From assembly GCA_950295325.1 (NCBI GenBank), contig OX485804.1, positions 15,934,001 through 15,998,000 on the forward strand: DNA of 64,000 bases, written 5' to 3'. The notes below the pieces were generated by a model. That model was not told where the DNA came from. It searched no databases and saw nothing but the letters and a program-made list of their open reading frames with translations. The position numbers were made by a program, and so were the translations under genes. Numbering within the stretch: position 1 is the stretch's first letter; each line of letters starts with the position of its first letter. The DNA is from Polytrichum commune (lineage: Eukaryota > Streptophyta > Polytrichopsida > Polytrichales > Polytrichaceae). Positions 10,501 to 22,137 of this stretch are shown here, in pieces.

Positions 10501-13500
10501 TCCAAATGGTCATGGCAACCGCTTGAGACAATATGGACAAAACAGACTCAATAAAACGGCCTAAGATTCAAAGACAGGATAAAATGTCTCAGAAGTTTCA
10601 AGGAGGCCATTTTGCAGCTCAGGGAATTGGAAGTAGTGTGATGCTGTGAGGCACGTACTAATAGGTGGCAGTTGTATCACCAGGATTTCTACTTCAAGTT
10701 TTTGCAGAATTTTCTGTGGTTGTTAAAAGAATGGATTGCTTATAGCTTTGTTACAAATTAACTTTTTTGTTTTTTTGGGATATCTTGTTGTTGACTGGTT
10801 GCTGGTTTTTCTATTGATCTTATGTGTGTAGGTTGACGCAGAGTACTATCCGGGGAGGAGAAGAATAGGAGAGAATGCTGCAACCGATGGTGACATGCCT
10901 CTGGTTGTATTCTCGTGGCTTTTTCGTGCTGATCATGTTGACATTTTCTTCATAAAAAAGTTTAGCACATCAGGAATCCCCCTTTATTAAATGGTTATGT
11001 TTTTCATACACCACTGTGACATGTATTGTGATTTTTGCTCACCTTTTATATTTGGGCTTGTTTGGAATCAACTTAATCCATTAGATTGTGACATTCTGCA
11101 TTGCTTTGGATCTAAGAATTACAAGGTGCCAAATGTTGGGGAACCTCATGGGCCTAAGATACAAAGATCTGTATAGTGTGAAGAGGAGATCACTTATCTA
11201 TCATTGTTGTCTTTTCTGGATATGTGCATATTTCGATGGATTCAGTATGAATTACCATTCATCTATCCTGGACAGGTATACATTACTCAGCCATTAGAAT
11301 CAGGTTTAGGTTCTTAACCACTATGGGTTGAGAATCTGTTTTATTCTGTTCTTATGGTGTTTGTTTAGGTGCTGTCATGAAATAAACAAAGATATGTCAG
11401 CATCTGTTTCTTTGGGTAATGGGGTATGCCAGATATTGGAGGCTTTGATTAGTTCCTGTGTATTCTTGAAATGCCACCTATTACAATAGCACGAGGATAT
11501 CTTTGATCAGAGGAGACATCAGTGAAACAGCTGCAGTGTATGGCTATTACATTTCCATTTGTATTTGCAGTCTTATATTTGAAAATCTACCTACAAAGGA
11601 AATGCATGAAATTAGTAATAAAGGAAAGACTTGGTTCACATATCTGTGATAACAGTCACATGGTTCAAACAAAACCTATTTCCTTGTGTACAGTTAGTGG
11701 TTCAATTACTTCTCTTCCTTGTGCTGCTCCTTTCACAGTATGAAGGTCCGTTTTGCAGTCTATGTGTTGTGGATCTGTCTATTTGGAGGTTACTGCTGTT
11801 CATCGCAATTGCATGTGAATTTTTTTTTTCCAAACTATTGATTTCTAAAGTGTTTCTTTGGTTCCTGTTTGCAGCATTACTGGGGCGTAGTCTCATATGT
11901 TAGTCTATATGAAGGAGCTTTTGTCTTTTTTGGTGGAGTTCATGATGGGTACCTTCTTCTGTCACTAAATAATCACCGTCTGATTACAAACTGAGTCTGG
12001 CCTAAGAGTGTTTTCTACAGAGTCATCATTGCTATTGTTTTACTGAGCAATTCCGATGGGCTTGAAAACTGGACAGATGATGATTGAGTTGCAAAGTGTG
12101 ACGAGTGTGACAAAGTTATACTGAACTATTGATGTCAATGCAGGTGGGTTCCTATTCTAGATAATGATTGGTACTACATTCGAAACCATATCAAAGTTGG
12201 TATGCGTGTCCAAGTCGAGGTTCTGGTGAGTGCCTTTCTTGGTTTGGAAATTAAGTTTTCTCACAACTTTCAGAGTCAGAAGTAGGTGCTTCTTTGTGTT
12301 TGATAATATCTATGGAAAATGGTGTGTTCTGAGTATGAAGTATCCTAATGTTGAGTTTCTGTGTTGGTCATGCAGGCTAAAAGAGATCCATATAGGTTTC
12401 GATTTCCCATTGAAATGCGATTCGTGGACCCCAACATTGATCATATGATGTATGTACACTTTGTCTTTTCTTAAGATGTTCCTGTTTGTATGTCATGGAG
12501 CTTATGGAACGGACAATTGTATACTTGGCCTAAATTCCTTTGGCAAACATTCCATCTGCATTCGGTACCAATAGTTATGTTGCCAACAGCTTTCATATTT
12601 GCGTGCAGTTTTCGAAGATTTGAGTACCCACCCATCTTTGGACGACCTGGAGATAATGAACTTGATGAAGTTGCTGTAAGTTCCTCATACATATTTTGAT
12701 ATTTTATGAAATGATTTCTAACTGCTCGTCTTAAAGTGTTTCCAATTTGTCAATGAGAAATTTGATCACAATGTCAAGGGTGAACCTGCTAAGTATTTCT
12801 GGTATGCAGAGGGATTCAGGCAGACCGTACTGGCCAAAGCCACGTGTGACGAAATCACCTGAAGATGAGGATGAGGATGGTCTTGCAGTACATCCTGCTA
12901 TTCCTAGGGTAAGTTACATATTGTCATTGTATGATAATTCTGACAGGAGCTTCTCAGACCTTGAGAATATGTCTGGGCCTTGTTCCATTTGGGGTCTTTA
13001 GTGTGGGGAGCCCCATAAACATTTAGAAATCAAATTGCAACAGCCAATGAGGGCAAGGGGCAGTGAGGAGTATGGAAGTTAGGGATAAGGCTAAGAGAAG
13101 TGGAGTACGTGACCTAATAGGTCATGTGCACTTTCCTTGGACAATCAATATGATCATTGAAACTAAATTGAAGGATGCATTGGATTATCAAGGTCGTCGA
13201 TGTAGTAATCCTTTTGGTACCTAGTAGTTGCATGTTTTAATTTCCTTGGCTATGTCATTGCTCCTTGCGTACATCTCCCTTGGAACCAGTCATAATCTTG
13301 AAACTTACCAGAGCTTTGATGAACACACTGTAAATGAGGGCAAGGGAAGACTTAAGGAATCCATAAAGTAGGAAGGAAGGGAGAGAGGAGAGACTCACAA
13401 GGAGGGAGGGAGGGTAGATCTACTGGTTTCTGGTAGACTAATGGTAGTCTGCTGTTGGAAGTAGAGGTGAATAATAATTAGATATGAATAAATAGAGCTC

Positions 13501-16020
13501 AAGTCAAACCTGGAGTCTCTGTTTTGCTAAGACAGGTTGTTATTACAGTTATGGCAGATTCATCAAGCTGAGCAAATGGTCTTGGATGAAGAGGAAGGAG
13601 GTGATGATGATCTTGATGATGATATAGCTAGCTATCTGGATGATGAGGATGATGATGATGATGATGAGGAGTACGATGTGGAAGAGATGACGTTTGATGG
13701 AGAGGAGGAAATTTTTGTACCTCAGTGGTTTGAAGGTGGTAGTGGGGAGTACGACATCCCAACACTTGTCTTGGTAATATTTTATCTTCACAAATTGAGT
13801 AACTGCTCCAGTGGATGGCTAAAAGACCAGTGTTGCACTTGTCCAAGTTTCTGCAAGTCTTTGGACAGTTAAAAGAACAAAAAATACGGTGAAGTGCTTG
13901 GTTCCTCTTCAGTTTACACCTAACTCTAAACCTCTTATACCTTAAACCCTAAATCTAAAACCTTAAAACCCTAAAACTCTAAGACCCTCTATCCCCTTAA
14001 ACTGAGATGATTTTGTTTGTATTTGAAAGTCAACTTTCCAATTCCAGCATACAGTTGTGCTCAACTTGAGTATTCCATTTGTTTCAGTTAATTTTTTCCT
14101 GACCATGCATTCTGCATATTCTTGCTTCGGACGTTGCAGAATACCGACCCAAAGTGGCTTAACCTGGAGGCAGCGCGTGCAGAAAGACAGGTACTGCAGA
14201 GCTTGTACAGGATAGGTTCTCTCTTGTTATTGAATTGTTCTATATTTCCCACTATTGAAATTCTAGGCATCATTGCAACTAGGTTTAAATAATATGACCT
14301 ATGATGTGGATTTTAATCTTGAGAAGTTTTTGGCACTCCAGGAAATTGCACGTTTGAGTGAAGAGGCAGATGTCAGAGGAGAGGAATTCGAGCCTCCGAT
14401 GCTACGCTTTGAGAAAAGAGTTGAGCTGCTGAATCAAATGCATAATCAACGGCGCATGGAGCAGGATGAGGCCTTGTTGCGAGACACAGCTTAGTCAGTC
14501 TCTAGAATGCCCTTTTCTAGCATGTTTTTTCAGGCAATGTTGTTATGCTTCCTGCAGATAAGTTTTGAATCATACTAGGAATTGGTTACTATGCAGGGTG
14601 TAACTAGAATGTATCGTATTTGACAACTTGTCGTGGTGCTGGGTTGTTTGCAGCCGGAAAGAGCTTGGACTTCCAGTAGAGGAGCCTGGGCGTTATGCAG
14701 ATAAAGAATTCTGGGGCAAAAATCCATACGATCCAAACGACCCAAGGTGGCGACATGATTATTGGGGCGACCCATCCAAAATAAAGGAGGACATTCGGCG
14801 GGACAGGGAACCCCGAGTTGCTCGTGTTGATGAAACTGCTGTTGTTGAAGACGTTGAGGATGAAGACCTTGGTATGTAGTTTCAGCAATACTCATCCTAC
14901 TAGCTCCCCTCTGGCATGTAAAAAGCAAGATGAAAGTGGAACTATTTCATTTTTTCTGGAGGTAGTTACAAGATGTCAATTTCTCATTGTCCGACTTGTT
15001 TGCTGATTACTGAAGGCCACTGTGCTTATGACATCTTCAGTGTATATTTCCAATGATAATGAAAGCACATTCTGGGGCCGTACAGTCAAGCATGACAGGA
15101 AACATAGCAAATTTATAAATCGACATTGATTATACATCAATAGTGTTATTCTCATTGCAGCTAAATCTTATCCCTGCAAATATCTTCTGTTATTGCTACT
15201 TGACTATGCTGATTGGGATATTCATCCAGCTGCCAAAGAGGAAGAGGAAGAGGTCGAAGTGGAGGAGGTTACAGGTGACGTGGCATCACCATCACCATCA
15301 CCAGCACCAGCACAAGCAAAGAAAGCAAAGCAGGGCAGTGGAGTTGTCAATGGCACAGCCACAGTGGCAATGGATGATGTCCGCACGATGTTTGCCATGC
15401 AGCCTGAGGTAATTCCTCATTAACATTTAACAATCTATCGGCTACTCTGGAATGGAATTTGATGTCTCTGTGTGCAAGTGTAAATGTTCAGAGTACAGCT
15501 ATTTATCCTTTGTACTGTGCTTCCTAAGGTCTGCTCAGGTATTTGATTCCACATGAGGAAGCTGAAGCATGTGGAACATTACCTCTTAAGGTGAACCCTG
15601 AAATAGGAGGAAATCCAAAGGTTTCTGTCTGCATGCAAATGCCATTTGAGTCATGGGAATCTTTTGCATAAGATACCAGGACTCAAATCTGATGGCATCT
15701 TATAACCTACTTTTAAAAAAATATCTTAATGAGAGAAGTAATGAAATACTAAATTGCTTTCAATCTGAAGTGGATATATTATATGTACTTTCCTCAATAA
15801 GTATACGTAAGTGGCTAATGAAGTGGGTATATTATATATACTTTCCAATTTTAAGTATGTAGAGCTCATGAATGATACACAAACTAACCTTGGTCATTTT
15901 TTTCAGGATGACATTGTGGCCCCGGATGATATTGATGATTTAGAGGAGGAGGATGGTGGTAATGTTGATGAGGACATTGCAGAAGGGGGTGGTATTGACA
16001 TGCCAGATACCAACAGATAA
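7553..16020 (+). CDS. PTAC10: PTAC10/PAP3, S1-domain PEP-associated protein
   Basis: Fourteen exons: 7553-7941, 9810-10284, 10832-10903, 11875-11948, 12144-12225, 12376-12449, 12609-12675, 12810-12908, 13549-13773, 14140-14190, 14267-14493, 14654-14871, 15161-15408 and 15907-16020. All phases agree, giving 804 residues. The N-terminus resembles a plastid transit peptide. Exons 4-6 (about residues 310-388) form the S1 RNA-binding fold, with GAFVFFGGVHDGWVPI, RVQVEVLAKRDPYRFRFP and NIDHMIFRRFEYPPIF. Exons 11-12 keep the family block LLRDTAYRKELGLPVEEPGR. PTAC10 is an essential component of the plastid-encoded RNA polymerase complex in plastid nucleoids and is needed for plastid transcription and greening. 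Oddities are an Asp/Glu-rich run (about 457-491) and long acidic C-terminal exons (711-720 and 768-804). The donors of exons 3 and 11 are weak and rest on family alignment and phase. Confidence 0.92.
8025..8425 (+). repeat. Imperfect tandem duplication in PTAC10 intron 1
   Basis: Two units of roughly 200 bp recur, each with a TTGTGTCNAAATTGAG-type block and a CACATGCTATACA block (about 8118-8155 and 8344-8381). No coding content is seen. Confidence 0.6.
9478..9755 (+). repeat. Second tandem duplication in PTAC10 intron 1
   Basis: TTTTTGAGTGAGGTGGATGT occurs near 9526 and again near 9699 with similar flanks, a period of about 175 bp. The second unit ends about 55 bp before the acceptor of exon 2. 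Confidence 0.6.
13910..13995 (+). repeat. Degenerate telomere-like repeats in PTAC10 intron 9
   Basis: The stretch is rich in CCCTAAA-like heptamers with substitutions (ACCTTAAACCCTAAATC and similar), inside the intron between exons 9 and 10. Confidence 0.55.
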
Positions 16021-17575
16021 CCTACGACATCAAATTTTGTAGACACCAGACAGAACATCAAACTTTTGTAACCAAAGATCAGAGATTTTACAACTTTCTG
16101 GGATGAGCAGCCATTTCCCTATTTTACGGACATTTTTGCCAGCACAATGGTGATTTCGTTTAGTTGATGGGTAGGATAGGCTACTAAGACACCCATCCTT
16201 AAGATTAGAGGTCCGGAAGGCTTTCTGAGATGGGATGACATAAAATGTCAGAGTAGAGGTCAACAGAGTTACATAGGTGTGGTGATGGATATTCACAGCC
16301 AAGTCTTAGTTGGCAATGCAAGTGATGATCTTGCAAGCCTGCATTGCCAATGGCCTCAGTCACACTATATTTGCTCCCAAATTTGTCACATGTGGGAAAA
16401 ATGTTGTTTCCTTCAAATTGATACACAGAAATAGGAGAATTTAATTTGTTTGTTTCAAAGTTAGTTGTTTGGGTGTCAAAGCTGTATGGAAGTCAAGTTC
16501 CAAACCTTTCAACTGGTTCAAAATGTTCTTGGTAATTTATTGTCACTTAGCAATATTATGAGTGTAAACTTCAGTTCTATGGATACTATTTCAACATACA
16601 TGAATCCGCGATGACTGTTTTTGGAAGAATCTCTACTATGGGTTCCAAGGGTACATGAGTATTACAAATATCTTGATGCAAGGAACAATGGATATTAATT
16701 CACATGTTTAATATTCAGTGGGCTGATCAGAAAATGTATCCGTATTATGTCCTACCTTTAAAATGAGCACCATTGAATTGTAAACAATGCTCACTTTGTG
16801 CCTTGCATCCTTGTTGTAAAGGGAGCTGTTTGGATCTTGCTGTTGATGCGGGTGCCTTTAGTTCATGGTTACTTCTCTTGGTGGTCTATCAAGCCTGCAC
16901 CTGGGTATGTCATTCTACACATACGGTCCGTCTTTGTGTGTTTTTGTCCTTTATCCTCTCCTTAGCTCTGGCTTGGGGTTACCCAGGAGTAATGTGAGGA
17001 GTGTTATCCTCTATTGATGGAAAGTTGCCATTTGATTCCGAATTACTACAACAACAACGTAGCGGTCATACCAAGAGATTATGGTGACATGTTTAATCTC
17101 AATTGGATATGAGGAGGCACATTATAATCTATAATGAATCCCATGATGATGGATTGATTATTATAAGCATTGTTGGACGTGTGTCATCCTCCCATTGGCC
17201 TGTTGTAGACACCCAATACCTACCTTGCTGTTGTAACCATGGCTTGGTAGTTGGGCGCCTACTACTTACATGCGGTGAGAGGGCTCTCATCCATCATTAT
17301 GTTTTTTCTCCAATCCTTTGTCTTCCTCCCTCCTCTCCGACCCACATCTCTCCTTGGGTTCCTTCACTTACAAAACAACTCGTCACACTCCACATAACTG
17401 ATGTTCAATCACACTACTGTAATCCTTTCTTGCATAATAGGAACAAATCGATATGTTGCATACACACATATTTTGAGAAATGTCAAAACATTTCCTACTA
17501 GTTTGTCATGTTTTGGAGGAAGGGAGGAAGGAAAGGTGGGAGATAGGATTACTCCATCCTCCAAGTTCATTATAG
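16021..17575. other. Intergenic region downstream of PTAC10
   Basis: I see no gene. The 3' UTR and polyadenylation region of PTAC10 presumably lie in the first few hundred bases. The right part (from about 17250) shares short segments with the flank of the thioredoxin-like gene, such as GATGTTCAATCACAC at 17400 and 18255, so it may belong to the same local duplication. Confidence 0.5.
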
Positions 17576-17579
17576 GCAA

Positions 17580-17805
17580 CATATGGCTTCCTCCTCCTCC
17601 TCCTCCTCCTCACCTTCAATGACAATCTTGTGGATTTGGCGTGATGGGAGTGTTGTTGTTGTTAACAATGGACAACAAGTGGGTGCAATTTGCCAGTCCT
17701 AAACAATACAATGGATCTGTGTACAATAAACCCAAGAAGAAAGGACGAAGCCTTGTGTAATGTGATGTGGGAGGTTTTCATTGACAATGCAACCATGGCA
17801 TCAAC
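17580..17805 (+). pseudogene. Decayed copy of exon 1 of the DsbA-like gene
   Basis: This stretch aligns with 18425-18615 some 840 bp downstream: ATGGCTTCCTCCTCC, then CAATGACAATCTTGTGG, GGAGTGTTGTTGTTG, GGTGCAATTTGCCA, TGTGTACAATAAACCC and finally GATGTGGGAGGTTTTCATTG. The frame is broken by indels and the CxxC region is lost. The similarity stops where the inverted-repeat element at 17811 begins, so the copy was cut off by that insertion or ended there. Confidence 0.7.
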
Positions 17806-17810
17806 ACACA

Positions 17811-18043
17811 GAGAGGGAATTATCATGTATGAGCTTATCTCTCATCCATCCAACATAAAAACAAAGACTCCCTATACATTGGTGACCGATTCAACTCTAA
17901 TGAGTAGGACTAGACACATTTGAGGCTTTTGGAACTAATTCCGGAGTGAAATCAATTAGAAATAGAGCTCTAGAATGCTTACTATTTGAAGGCCTTTATG
18001 TTGATAAATGAGAGGTAGGCTCGTATGTGATAATTCCCTCTCT
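17811..18043. mobile_element. MITE family E, copy 1
   Basis: A 233-bp element has long terminal inverted repeats of about 45 bp: the left end GAGAGGGAATTATCATGTAT is matched by the reverse complement at the right end. Related copies are at 28836-29072 and 33095-33312. No coding capacity. Confidence 0.75.
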
Positions 18044-18427
18044 CCCATGAGCACTATGTCCGGTAACGAACACGTGTCGCCCTGCCATCAGCTATGGTGG
18101 GCTAGTTCATGGAAATGGACCAGATCCATGCCCTCATTCATCGCCTGTTCTCATCCAGACCTACGTTTTCATCCATCTGCTGCCCTCATCCCACTTCTCT
18201 CTCTCGGGAGACTGCATTTGCAGATCGTCGACTCATCACGCTGCACACACATCGATGTTCAATCACACCACTCTAATCCGGTATATGAATTGATCCGCTA
18301 CACACACTTACACCCAATACAGGAATCGAGCTTTTGGCACAAATTCTGCCTGTCTTGGAGCGAGCAAGCAAGGAAACAAAGAAGGGAGATAGGATTGGGC
18401 ATTCCCAAGTTGGCAGCAGGCAAGCAG

Positions 18428-21400
18428 ATGGCTTCCTTCTCCTGCTCTTCGATGACACTCGTGTGGTTGGTTGGTGTGGCGGGAGTGTTGCTGTCTGCGG
18501 TGGGGAGCGGGCGGGCGCAATTCGCCATTCCTGAACGCTACGACGGGTTCGTGTACAATGGGCCAGGGGGGAAAGGGCGGGGTCCTGTGGTGTGGGAGGT
18601 TTTCATCGACCCCCTGTGTATCGACTGCAAGATAGGGTGGCCGGTGGTAAAGAAGGTGTCGGAGCGCTACGGCAGCTCCCTCGTCACCATTGTGCACCCT
18701 TTCCCCGCCCCGTAAGAATTCCAGCTTGCTTTGTTCTCTTTCCGCCCACTTGCTCTGCTCTGTTATGTTTCCTTCTTGTTGTTGGATGCAAATTGCAAAG
18801 CTCAACAAATGTGGCTGTTTTGGGTGTTAAGTCGATCTTAGTAATGGATTGGGCAATGACAGCTCCTGAGGCCTTTCTGTAGATTAAGAGTCTGGCCACG
18901 AGGGTGGAGCCCCAAATGTGTACCTGCAATGAGATTTGTACAATGGCAGAATTAAAAGCTGCCATTAGAGCTATCCTTTAACTCAAATGGGCTTTTTGTT
19001 GGGAGGTGGTCCACTATAATATTGCATTGTTTGTGTTGCATACAACATCAATAATTTCTTTCCACTTGCTACGTACATGCTCGAAGGTACTGTTTGAATT
19101 TGAATGAAGAGCATCCTCTTTGGTCAAACTCATTTTAGTACCTCTTGGCAAGCCAAAATGAGTTTGACCCTCCACGAGCTGATATAGAATGTTCTTGGGT
19201 CAAACCTCCCCATTGCCCCTAAGCATGCACCGAAAACTTACCGAACATGGAAGGTGTTGTTGTAAAATAACCAACTCCTGAGTGAAAGTCATGCTGAGTT
19301 AGAGCGTGAAGAATAGACCTGTTTTTGGCACCTTCTCTCGACGGGCGAACCCTCTTTCCAAGCAATGGACACACCTTCCGTTCCAGAGCAAGAACGGAAG
19401 AACCTTCCAAAAATGCAGGCAACTATTGGAGAATTTCACTTGACTTGACAAGACATGTCCAAATACACTAGAAAAAAATGTTAGGTCTTTATGAACTAGG
19501 TAACGGATGCGAGGAGCCTAGCACGGGCTGTAATAGATGCCCAACCTACAGAGCCGTGGAAGTGGCCGTGGTAGTGGTGAGGTAGGTATTGGGTGCTTAC
19601 TATAGCTGGTGGCAGGACAACGTGTGTCCATTACCGAAAGTATTCGCCCTGCCAAGGTCGTCAATTACGAGTGAACTGCAGGTGATAATGTGCCTCCACA
19701 TATCCAACAGGAATAGGCACATGAGCAAAATAGCTTGGCCTAACCACTACGGCTGTGGAAGTGGCCTTCTTCGTGCCTCCATCATTCTGAGGCTTTAACC
19801 TGAGGCTCTATTGCTCTGTTTCCCTCTTGTTGGGTGGAATTTGCCGGCTCAACTGTGGCAGTTTGGGTGTTGAAGGGGCGATTGAGGTGTGGGTTTGTGT
19901 GTGGCAGGTTCCATCATAATGCATTTTTTGCATCCAGGGCGCTCCATATAGCTGACTCCACAAATTCCTCCCTCGTGTACCCTCTTTTGGAGCGCATCTT
20001 CGCTAACCAGGTATGGATTGATTGGTATGGGATGGGGAGGCTCACAAATTTCTCCTTGCGTATCTTCTTTTATTGGCTCATCTTCACCAACCATACCATT
20101 ATTACACTTCCTATGACTGTTCTGCCAGACTGAGAATGATGCAAGGATCAAAAGCCCTGTATGTTGTGCAATAATGAGCCTTAGTCTGAGAATACATGTG
20201 TGAAGGCTTTATGTCAGGAGATGTGCTCAAATTGGGGTGGGGACTAATACAAGCTTGCCATTTGACTATATTTGGCATTTTATTCCCAGAATGAATTGTT
20301 GGGGTGATTGTTTGGTGCTTTGATGAGGCTGCTGATGGAGCTGCTCTAAGATAAGTGGGCCTAAAACGGACACTTTTGTCGACTAGCCCACTTCTCCTAG
20401 GACATTAAACACGTGATTAGCATGGGATGCTTAGCAAATCCAAGTTGAGGCCATAGCCATTTTCCTCATAATTTATGGAGCTCATAAAAATATCTTATCC
20501 ATTATCAAAGTGGACACTCTCTTCTTCAATGATCATACAGGCCTGCGTACCTTAGTGTTCACAGAAAGGGGATGACCTAGGTGTATGTCCAATGTGACTT
20601 ACCTTTGCAGGACTCGTTTTCGAATCCCAAGACGGAGCATGAGACACCTGTGAGTGTCGTGAGCCGGCTCATAGCTTTGGCGGTGGAGCTTGGCATATCT
20701 CAAAACTCTTTTGGAGCAGGTTTCAACAACTCCCACACTGACCAGGCTACACGCATTTCCTTCAAGGCAAGTTTGGACCTTCAACTATTTCTGATGCACT
20801 GCCAGTACTTGCATGACCTCCTTTTTTGAGATTCTTTGTTTCTAAGGAATGTGGGCCTTATGTGGTCACTCTTCTTAAATGGACATCCATATTTGAGTGA
20901 AATACGACAAGGGTTGTACTTCAAGAATGGACACTAAGAAGATTTGGACTATGTGCTCAATATATAGACACCATTCTAGGTTCCATGGTTTGGAGGTCCT
21001 ATGTGATCATTCAAAGAGGAAGTGATTGTTCAGTTTGACTTAATACTTTGAATCTTTAACGACTCTGATTTTGAAACTTATGACAATCTCTGTGACTTGT
21101 GTGAGGCAATTCCCGAGACGATCGAATGGCCATTAATGTTTGTGTAGGTGGAAGTGCCCATTGGGAAAGGTGGCATAGACCCAAGGTCTTACCCAAATCC
21201 CATGGGAACTCTGAGGTTAAGCCGCTTTAAGATCGGAATGGTACTTGGATGGGTGACCTTCCTTGCACTTGATTTCTTGGGCACCCAATCATGGGGGTAA
21301 TTTGGGTGAATATGATTTCCAACCAACCTTGTGAGAACCTAGGGGATGGCCGTTTGGGGAGATAGGTTCTGTGCTCTTTTGAGGTGTTTAGCTTTAAAAG

Positions 21401-21758
21401 TAAGCAGCAGTCGTCAAGGTCCCTCTAATTCTTGTGATGTCAGTTTCAGGACAGGACTACATATAGACTTGAAGATGAAAACCAGTAAAACATGCTGGTG
21501 GCAACATCGGAGTTATCTCTTCTCTTCTGCCCACAAGTGGGGCCACATACCTTAGTTGGGGATACAATTTACCTTGCTGACCAGCAAGAATTGTTGTGGG
21601 CTGTGCAGTATGGATGCTCCAGGGGTGTGGTAGGGACTCCTACCTATTTTGTCAACGGAGTGACAGTTGGTGGAGCGGACGAGAGCTGGAGTGTGAATGA
21701 ATGGGCGAAGGTTTTTGACCCTTTAGTGAAGACACCAGGGTTTATTCTGGAGTCTTAA
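18428..21758 (+). CDS. Secretory DsbA/thioredoxin-like oxidoreductase
   Basis: Four exons, 18428-18711, 19908-20010, 20611-20766 and 21609-21758, join in phase to give 230 residues. Residues 1-30 form a clear signal peptide with a hydrophobic core and an SGRA end. A DsbA-like fold follows, with a CIDC motif at residues 64-67, the HPFPAPFHHNAFFASRALHI block across exons 1-2, and the cis-Pro loop GTPTYFVNG in exon 4. Plant homologues (the At1g76020 type) are annotated only as thioredoxin superfamily proteins. The intact CxxC suggests thiol-disulfide activity in the secretory pathway, which is inference. Intron 3 starts with GC (AAG then GCAAGT), a GC-AG intron supported by frame and family alignment. 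A broken copy of exon 1 lies upstream at 17580. Confidence 0.88.
21175..21545 (+). mobile_element. 5S rRNA-derived repeat, copy 2, in intron 3 of the DsbA-like gene
   Basis: About 120 bp from 21170 resemble a whole 5S rRNA gene: AAATCCCATGGGAACTC, GAGGTTAAGC (A-box position) and TACTTGGATGGGTGACC (C-box region). The following 250 bp match copies 1 and 3, ending in CTGGTGGCAACATCGG and a pyrimidine-rich CTCTTCTCTTCTGCCC tract. It lies in sense orientation to the host gene, ending about 65 bp before exon 4. Confidence 0.8.
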
Positions 21759-22041
21759 GAGTTCTCTTGCAACAGGGACAAGAATTGCATAGTAGCAAGT
21801 CATTGATCAAGTATTTCCATCTTCACTTGCAAAGGTTGAAGGAGCTCAGAATGTTGCCATGCCAAGTAGAATTTTGTATATATATATACTTCTGTATAAA
21901 TCTTATCTGTAATTTTCAATCTCCAAGCCTGAGATTGTATTGATTAGAACAGAGTTACAACTTAACCAGATTTTATTGACTGTTTATTTTTGAATGTTGG
22001 TAAGAACTTAGCTCATTATCACTTTGAGATCGATTTTTAGA

Positions 22042-22137
22042 TACTCGTAGATCATCACAAACACTGATGTGAACATCATATCTTTATTCCACAACTTTAT
22101 ATGCAAGTTTATTTCATTCAGAGCAGGGTTATATCCA
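22042..22137 (+). repeat. Left 96-bp direct repeat flanking the LINE remnant
   Basis: This 96-bp stretch starting TACTCGTAGATCATCAC recurs at 23373-23468 with three mismatches by eye. The two copies immediately bracket the LINE-derived sequence, so they look like a long target-site duplication. Confidence 0.8.

Noticed and set aside
21175..21300. A functional 5S rRNA gene.
   Set aside because: The 5S-like segment has many substitutions across stem and promoter positions, has no T-run terminator at the right place, and continues into a repeat body shared with two other loci.
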